Position numbers and translations under genes: made by a program. This document shows positions 5,664-9,065 of a stretch of DNA of 9,065 nt, one piece after another (position 1 is the stretch's first letter; each line of letters starts with the position of its first letter). This DNA is from Eubacteriales Family XIII. Incertae Sedis bacterium. Its GTDB lineage: Bacteria; Bacillota; Clostridia; Peptostreptococcales; Anaerovoracaceae. The stretch covers positions 1 to 9,065 of the forward strand of contig JAIRTJ010000030.1 of assembly GCA_031254995.1 (NCBI GenBank), read 5' to 3'. The notes below the pieces were generated by a model that did no database searches, had not been told where the DNA came from, and saw only the letters and a list, made by a program, of their open reading frames with translations.

Positions 5664-5687
5664 AGGCCGCGCGCGAAAGGAATTGCG

Positions 5688-6329
5688 ATGGCTGTCGACC
5701 GGACGCTCCCTGCGACCTTGACAGATAAGATCAGGGAGGACATTTTAAAGGAAAACTTTGCGCCGGGCTCAAAATTGACCGAATCAGCCCTGGGTTCCCT
5801 CTATGAAGTGAGCCGAACGCCGATTCGCGAAGCCCTGCGCAATCTCACCGTCGAAGGACTCGTCGAATGGATGCCGAATCGAGGCGTCTTCGTCATCGGA
5901 TTCTCGAAGGGAGATGTGTCCGATCTCTTTCAGCTCCGAAAAATCCACGAAACGCAAGCGGTCAAGTGGGCGATCGAGCGCATTTACAGAGATGAATTGG
6001 AAAATCTGGAACAAACATATAATTACATGGAGTTCTACACGGAGCGCGGGGATACGCGCAAAATGAGAACCCTCAACACGGATTTTCACAGGATCATCTG
6101 CGAGGCGTCCCACAATCGCATGATCATCGACACGCTCGCCCTCTATCGCAATTATTGTAAGCACAGCGTCCGGATCGCGCCCTACCGCCGGGAGCATCTG
6201 CCCGCAATTCTGGAGGAACACGCCTCCGTCTTCGACGCGTTCATCAATCGCGACCCTTGCATGGGCGGCAAAGCGATGGAAACGCACATCGCCCGTTCCG
6301 CGGAACGAGCGATGCCTGAGAAACGCTGA
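5688..6329 (+). CDS. GntR-family transcriptional regulator with metal-binding FCD effector domain
   Basis: The 213-residue cytoplasmic regulator has an N-terminal winged helix (about residues 8-72), including the recognition stretch YEVSRTPIREALRNLTVEGL and wing PNRGVFVIG, followed by an all-helical FCD domain. The FCD metal site can be read as Asn130-x3-His134, His178 and His200, the usual D/N-x3-H...H...H pattern that holds Zn or Ni and contacts carboxylate ligands. ATG 5688 has AAAGGA (5676-5681) 6 bases upstream. It follows acn on the same strand after 87 bases and is probably co-transcribed, so control of acn in response to citrate or another organic acid is a reasonable inference. No convincing GntR operator (T-GT-N3-AC-A type) was found near the acn promoter. 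Family is clear, ligand unknown. The stop is 10 bases from the convergent clpB stop. Confidence 0.9.
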   Translation: MAVDRTLPATLTDKIREDILKENFAPGSKLTESALGSLYEVSRTPIREALRNLTVEGLVEWMPNRGVFVIGFSKGDVSDLFQLRKIHETQAVKWAIERIYRDELENLEQTYNYMEFYTERGDTRKMRTLNTDFHRIICEASHNRMIIDTLALYRNYCKHSVRIAPYRREHLPAILEEHASVFDAFINRDPCMGGKAMETHIARSAERAMPEKR

Positions 6330-6339
6330 TATCGGAGAT

Positions 6340-8919
6340 TTAAATCTTTCCGTCAGCGCCTATGTCGATGGTGAAATCGTCTCCGTCCTTCACCTCCCCG
6401 CGTATGAGCTTCGTCGCGATCTCCGTCTCGATCGTCTTTTGCAGATAACGCTTGATCGGACGAGCGCCGTATGTCGGCGAATAGGTCTCCCTCGCGATGA
6501 ATTTCTTCGTCTCCTCCGTAAAATGCACCTTGATGTCGCGTTCGGAGAGCCGATTTTGAATGTCCGCCGTCGCAATGTCGATGATCTTGATGATATCATC
6601 CTCCGTGAGCGGCGAAAACACGACGATGTCGTCGATTCGATTGACGAATTCCGGTCTGAAATGTCGTTTCATCTCCTCGATCGTCGCCTCCTTCACATCT
6701 TCGGAGATCGTCCCGTCGTCCTTGATGTTCTCGATGAGATAGGGACTTCCGATGTTGGACGTCATAATGATGATCGTGTTCTTGAAATCCACAGTCCGTC
6801 CCTGGTTGTCCGTCAACCTTCCGTCGTCGAGCAACTGCAGCAGAATGTTGAACACGTCGGGATGGGCCTTCTCGATCTCGTCGAACAGAATGACGCTGTA
6901 CGGTCTCCGCCGCGCGGCCTCCGTGAGTTGACCGCCTTCCTCATATCCCACATAGCCGGGAGGCGCGCCGACGAGCCGCGAAACGGAGTGTTTCTCCATG
7001 TATTCCGACATGTCGATGCGAATCATGTTTCGCTCGGTGTCGAAGAGGGCTTCTGACAGAGCCTTAGCCAATTCCGTCTTGCCGACGCCCGTGGGGCCGA
7101 GGAAGATAAAGGAACCGATGGGTTTTCGCTCATCCTTCAAACCCGCGCGCGCGCGCAACACAGCCTCGGAAACGGCTGTAACCGCCTCGTCCTGTCCGAC
7201 GACTCGCCTGTGCAGTATCTCGGGCAGACGCAGGAGTTTTTCGCGCTCGGATTCGACGAGTCTGCTCACGGGAATGCCCGTCCACGCGGAGACCACCTCC
7301 GCGATTTCCTCCTCCGTGACCTCTTCCTTCAAAAGCCGTCGTTCCTCTGCGGCGTCCGCTTTCTCCTTCGATTCCTCAAGCTGTTTCTCCAATTCGGGAA
7401 GGGTTCCGTATTTCAACTGCGCCAATTTTTCGAGATCGTATGCCCTCTCGGCTTCTTCGATCTCCAATTTTACGTCCTCGATGCGCTGTTTGCCGTCTTT
7501 GACCTGCGCGATGATCTTCTTCTCGTTCTCCCACTGCGCGCGCATGGAGTCGTTCTCCGTGTGAAGTTCCGACAATTCCCGCTCGATGTGTCTGAGCCGT
7601 TCCTTCGAGCCCGCGTCAGCCTCCTTGCTCAAGGCCTGCTTCTCGATCTCGAGTTGCATGATCTTGCGGCCGATCTGATCCAGCTCTGCGGGCATGCTGT
7701 CGATCTCTGTCCGAATCTTCGACGCGGCCTCGTCCATGAGGTCGATGGCCTTATCGGGCAGGAAACGGTCGCTGATATAACGATCCGAGAGCGTCGCGCA
7801 CGCGATGAGCGCCGCATCCGTAATCCGCACGCCGTGATGGATCTCGAATCGTTCCTTCAAGCCCCTCAGAATGGAGATCGTATCCTCGACGCTCGGCTGA
7901 TCGACCAATATCTTCTGAAACCTTCGTTCCAACGCCGCGTCTTTTTCGATGTGCTTTCTGTACTCGTCAAGAGTCGTGGCGCCGATGCAATGAAGCTCTC
8001 CGCGCGCCAGCTTGGGTTTCAGGAGATTTCCCGCGTCCATCGCACCTTCGCCAGCTCCCGCGCCGACGATATTGTGAATTTCGTCGATGAACAGTATGAC
8101 GGAGCCGTCGGACTGCTCGATCTCCGTCAAGACGGCCTTCAAACGCTCCTCAAACTCGCCGCGAAACTTCGCCCCGGCGATGAGCGCGCCCATATCCAAG
8201 GCGAAAATCGTCTTGTCCTTCAAGCCCTCCGGCACGTCTCCGTTCAGGATCCGCTGCGCCAAGCCTTCGACGACCGCCGTCTTGCCGACGCCGGGATCGC
8301 CGATCAGGACAGGATTGTTCTTCGTTCTGCGCGAAAGGATTCGGATCGTATGCCGGATTTCCTCGTCGCGTCCGATGACGGGATCCAACTTCCCCTCGCG
8401 AGCCAACTGCACGAGATCGCGGCCGTACTTCGTGAGCGCCTCATAGCCGTCCTCCGGATTTTGACTCGTAATGCGTTGATTGCCCCGTATATTCGACAGT
8501 TCCTCGAGGAAATTCTCCCTCGTAATGTTGTGGTTTTTAAAAATTGCGGCCGACGGCGTGTTGCGCTCGTCGATCAACGCGAGATACAGATGCTCGACGC
8601 TGACGAAATCGTCGTTGAACTTCTTCGCGATCTTTTCGGCGTTTCCGAGAATCATGCCCACTCGCCGCGAAGAATAGAGATGCTCATTGCCGCCCGCGAC
8701 CTTGGGCAGTTTATCCAATTCGGCTTCTGTTTCGCGTACGACATCGGCCGTGTTTATTCCTCGAAGCTTCAATATCTTGGGGATAACGCCTTCATCTTGT
8801 GTAAGCAACGCAAGATGCAGGTGCTCCCCGTCCAACTGCTGATGTCCCATCTGAATCGCTATGTTTTGACTTTCCACCATCGCCGCTTGCGCGTTTTGCG
8901 TAAATTTTTCAAAATTCAT
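6340..8919 (-). CDS. clpB: ATP-dependent protein disaggregase ClpB (Hsp104 family)
   Basis: ClpB is a cytoplasmic hexameric AAA+ machine that works with DnaK to pull apart aggregated proteins after heat stress. The 859-residue product is full length. It has the double-repeat N-domain (1-145); NBD1 with Walker A GDPGVGKT (207-214), Walker B VILFIDE (274-280) and arginine fingers in ERRF (331-334); a charged coiled-coil middle domain (about 405-530), which separates it from ClpA and ClpC; and NBD2 with Walker A GPTGVGKT (608-615), Walker B VILFDE, pore loop GYVGYEEGG (655-663), sensor TSNIGS, FRPEFVNRID (754-763) and sensor-2 GARPIKR (818-824). Pore loop 1 reads AKFRGEFEERL, with Phe where many ClpBs have Tyr. 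ATG 8919 gives the family N-terminus MNFEKFT, with GGGAG (8933-8929) 9 bases upstream. It stands alone on its strand here; no CIRCE element is visible. Confidence 0.97.
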   Translation of the reverse strand: MNFEKFTQNAQAAMVESQNIAIQMGHQQLDGEHLHLALLTQDEGVIPKILKLRGINTADVVRETEAELDKLPKVAGGNEHLYSSRRVGMILGNAEKIAKKFNDDFVSVEHLYLALIDERNTPSAAIFKNHNITRENFLEELSNIRGNQRITSQNPEDGYEALTKYGRDLVQLAREGKLDPVIGRDEEIRHTIRILSRRTKNNPVLIGDPGVGKTAVVEGLAQRILNGDVPEGLKDKTIFALDMGALIAGAKFRGEFEERLKAVLTEIEQSDGSVILFIDEIHNIVGAGAGEGAMDAGNLLKPKLARGELHCIGATTLDEYRKHIEKDAALERRFQKILVDQPSVEDTISILRGLKERFEIHHGVRITDAALIACATLSDRYISDRFLPDKAIDLMDEAASKIRTEIDSMPAELDQIGRKIMQLEIEKQALSKEADAGSKERLRHIERELSELHTENDSMRAQWENEKKIIAQVKDGKQRIEDVKLEIEEAERAYDLEKLAQLKYGTLPELEKQLEESKEKADAAEERRLLKEEVTEEEIAEVVSAWTGIPVSRLVESEREKLLRLPEILHRRVVGQDEAVTAVSEAVLRARAGLKDERKPIGSFIFLGPTGVGKTELAKALSEALFDTERNMIRIDMSEYMEKHSVSRLVGAPPGYVGYEEGGQLTEAARRRPYSVILFDEIEKAHPDVFNILLQLLDDGRLTDNQGRTVDFKNTIIIMTSNIGSPYLIENIKDDGTISEDVKEATIEEMKRHFRPEFVNRIDDIVVFSPLTEDDIIKIIDIATADIQNRLSERDIKVHFTEETKKFIARETYSPTYGARPIKRYLQKTIETEIATKLIRGEVKDGDDFTIDIGADGKI

Positions 8920-8965
8920 CGGTATATGCTCCCTTAAAAAAGTATTCGAAATTTCTTTCTATTCT

Positions 8966-8994
8966 ATTATATACCCAAAAATCGGCGTCTTGAA
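8966..8994 (-). promoter_or_regulatory. clpB: Promoter for clpB
   Basis: On the minus strand a perfect TATAAT (8971-8966) has a poor -35, TTCAAG (8994-8989, three of six matches), 17 bases upstream. Transcription would start near 8959, giving an A/T-rich leader of about 40 bases. The weak -35 falls in the loop of a hairpin-forming repeat. No CIRCE (TTAGCACTC-N9-GAGTGCTAA) or CtsR heptad repeat is seen. Confidence 0.5.
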
Positions 8995-9003
8995 ACACCG
9001 ATT
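8977..9003 (-). terminator. Hairpin with T-run upstream of clpB: terminator of an outside gene, or operator
   Basis: Minus-strand RNA can form a 9-pair stem, AATCGGTGT (9003-8995) with ACGCCGATT (8988-8980) including one U-G pair, around a 6-base loop, followed by further U's to 8977 and then GGG. The stem is better in minus-strand RNA than in plus-strand RNA, where a C-A mismatch appears. This fits an intrinsic terminator for a minus-strand gene beyond the right edge. It also overlaps the clpB -35, so it could act as an operator dyad. Confidence 0.45.
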
Positions 9004-9065
9004 GTCGATTTTTTTAAAGAATCGCAAGCGACGAGCCGGAATTTACGCGAGCGCCCAATCTACGA

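Noticed and set aside
7210..8937. Long plus-strand open frame of 575 codons opposite clpB
   Set aside because: It is the antisense shadow of a full-length, clearly identified clpB; the product is Leu/Arg/Asp-rich without motifs.
8920..9065. CIRCE or CtsR site for clpB
   Set aside because: Neither the 9-bp CIRCE arms nor the CtsR heptad direct repeat is present; only the AATCGG/CCGATT dyad is.

Overview
The window reads like a chromosomal segment of an anaerobic Bacillota (Clostridia-like) bacterium of moderately high G+C. The reasons are the yicC-gmk-rpoZ gene order, good purine-rich Shine-Dalgarno (SD) sites before most genes, recognisable sigma-A-type promoters, and a corrinoid/folate one-carbon gene pair. 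Genus cannot be read from the sequence. There are eight coding regions: seven complete, and one cut by the left edge. No tRNA, rRNA, CRISPR array, insertion sequence or phage gene was seen.

Layout. (1) 1-152, minus: the first 50 codons of a [2Fe-2S] ferredoxin-domain protein resembling corrinoid-activating RACo/ASKHA proteins, probably started by TTG. (2) 153-544: a divergent control region with a promoter for each flanking gene, a 7-bp inverted repeat and a 10-bp direct repeat. (3) 545-1354, plus: a methyltetrahydrofolate:corrinoid methyltransferase. (4) 1360-3288, minus: yicC, gmk and rpoZ, convergent with the methyltransferase and only 5 bp from it; gmk has its own likely promoter. (5) 3289-3653: a second divergent control region with promoters for yicC (minus) and acn (plus). 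(6) 3654-6329, plus: a 648-residue single-chain aconitase followed by a GntR/FCD regulator. (7) 6340-8919, minus: clpB, convergent with the regulator across 10 bp. (8) 8920-9065: the clpB promoter and a hairpin that may end a gene lying beyond the right edge.

How the genes work together. The corrinoid methyltransferase and the putative corrinoid activator are partners in known methyl-transfer pathways: the methyltransferase moves methyl between tetrahydrofolate and Co(I)-corrinoid, and RACo re-reduces corrinoid that has oxidised to Co(II). Their head-to-head arrangement suggests shared control. yicC, gmk and rpoZ are housekeeping genes for RNA turnover, GMP phosphorylation and RNA polymerase assembly. 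Aconitase and the adjacent FCD-type regulator are probably co-transcribed, and the regulator may sense an organic acid linked to aconitase. ClpB is the heat-shock disaggregase.

Most of the window is ordinary core genome. The parts most worth a second look are the left-edge gene with its divergent control region, the aconitase-regulator pair, and the start of gmk.
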